From Deltaproteobacteria bacterium RIFCSPHIGHO2_12_FULL_43_9 (lineage in GTDB: Bacteria; Bdellovibrionota; O2-12-FULL-43-9): a stretch of 6,516 bases of DNA. Where the stretch lies: the NCBI GenBank assembly GCA_001798265.1, contig MGRR01000069.1:22641-29156 (forward strand). Direction: 5' to 3'. The notes under the pieces were generated by a model that was not told the DNA's origin, did not search any database, and worked only from the letters and a program-made list of their open reading frames with translations. A program made the translations under genes and the position numbers. This document shows positions 6,071-6,516 of this stretch, one piece after another (the first letter of the stretch is position 1; every line of letters starts with the position of its first letter).

Positions 6071-6516
6071 TATTGAATTAAGAAAGAGGCTTTTTCCTTA
6101 TCAAACCCCTTATCAACAAAACTCTCCCGAACAACCCCGGGGAGGGTGATCCAAAACAATGCCCCATGTGGTGAGGCTGGTTGAGTGCCAACATTCCCAT
6201 CCATAGATTCAACTAAATGCTTTACAATTGCCAATCCTAGACCCGTTCCACCATGTTTACCGGATCTCGCGGGATCTAGCTTATAAAATCTCTCAAATAC
6301 CCTATCTTGATGCGAAGTCTCGATTCCCGGGCCACGATCCTCAACCTCGATCTTTACAAACTCGATAGCGTCATAAGCCCTCAGAACCACGGATGCCCCA
6401 TTGGGAGAAAATTTAATAGCATTATCAATAAGATTAATTAGCACATGCTCCATTGCCTTTTTATCTGCTGATACAACCAGACCAAATTCAATTTTTGACT
6501 CCAAGGAAATTTCCCT
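6070..6516 (-). CDS. phoR: C-terminal ATPase domain of a sensor histidine kinase, probably PhoR (5' end outside window)
   Basis: The last 148 residues of a two-component sensor kinase; the frame is open to the right edge, and a TTG at 6504 is internal. The whole HATPase domain is visible. Residues counted from the edge: N box NLIDNAIKFSPNG (28-40, with N28 and N32), G1 box DRGPGI (60-65), F box VFERFYKLD (73-81), G2 box GGTGLGLAIVKHLVE (89-103), then the final strand GALFWITLPG. A charged tail of about 25 residues follows. The His-containing dimerisation domain and the sensor region are not in the window. The PhoR assignment rests on the motifs typical of PhoR/WalK kinases and on position 77 nt before a Pho box and pstS; a response regulator gene would be expected further upstream. 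Confidence 0.85.
   Translation of the reverse strand, partial: REISLESKIEFGLVVSADKKAMEHVLINLIDNAIKFSPNGASVVLRAYDAIEFVKIEVEDRGPGIETSHQDRVFERFYKLDPARSGKHGGTGLGLAIVKHLVESMDGNVGTQPASPHGALFWITLPGVVRESFVDKGFDKEKASFLIQ

Noticed and set aside
1..6516. Mobile elements, CRISPR arrays, tRNA or rRNA genes
   Set aside because: No transposase or integrase sequence, regularly spaced repeats, tRNA-like cloverleaf or rRNA stretch was seen; nearly all of the window is accounted for by conserved chromosomal genes.

Overview
The window is about 6.5 kb of ordinary, densely coding bacterial chromosome, moderately AT-rich by eye. Two transcription directions meet near position 1640. The right-hand three quarters, on the minus strand, is a phosphate-starvation (Pho) cluster read in the order phoR-like sensor kinase (3' end only), pstS, pstC, pstA, pstB, phoU. 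The left quarter, on the plus strand, holds the 3' end of a gene with an eRF1/aRF1 domain-3 zinc ribbon and a complete NAD-dependent dehydrogenase of the saccharopine / lysine 6-dehydrogenase family. PstS has a lipoprotein-type signal peptide and a PhoR-type kinase sits upstream, which suits a diderm bacterium, perhaps a deltaproteobacterial-type or uncultured candidate lineage. The sequence alone does not fix the phylum.

Layout: 3-392 (+) is a release-factor-like C-terminus, open through the left edge. 393-475 is an intergenic stretch with a consensus-like sigma-70 promoter (TTGACA, 16-nt spacer, TAATAT) and a ribosome binding site. 476-1639 (+) is the dehydrogenase. Its stop codon abuts the phoU stop codon, which lies on the other strand, with no base between them. 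1640-2329 (-) is phoU, 2358-3125 (-) pstB, 3202-4056 (-) pstA, 4053-4997 (-) pstC, 4994-5992 (-) pstS. 5993-6069 is the pstS leader, with a Pho box made of 11-bp-spaced half-sites. 6070 to the right edge (-) is the catalytic end of the sensor kinase.

How it works together: the kinase, with a response regulator presumably encoded beyond the right edge, would sense phosphate limitation and activate the Pho box. The box drives the periplasmic binding protein (PstS), two permeases (PstC, PstA), the ATPase (PstB) and PhoU, which couples transporter state to the kinase. pstS/pstC and pstC/pstA overlap by 4 nt (ATGA), consistent with translational coupling. A near-perfect 15-bp RNA hairpin lies about 40 nt into pstC, just after pstS. 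It is the least expected feature here and could set the usual excess of PstS over the membrane subunits. I found no wholly new system; the points worth checking are this hairpin, the zero-gap convergent junction, the bacterial release-factor-like zinc ribbon and the start of pstB.
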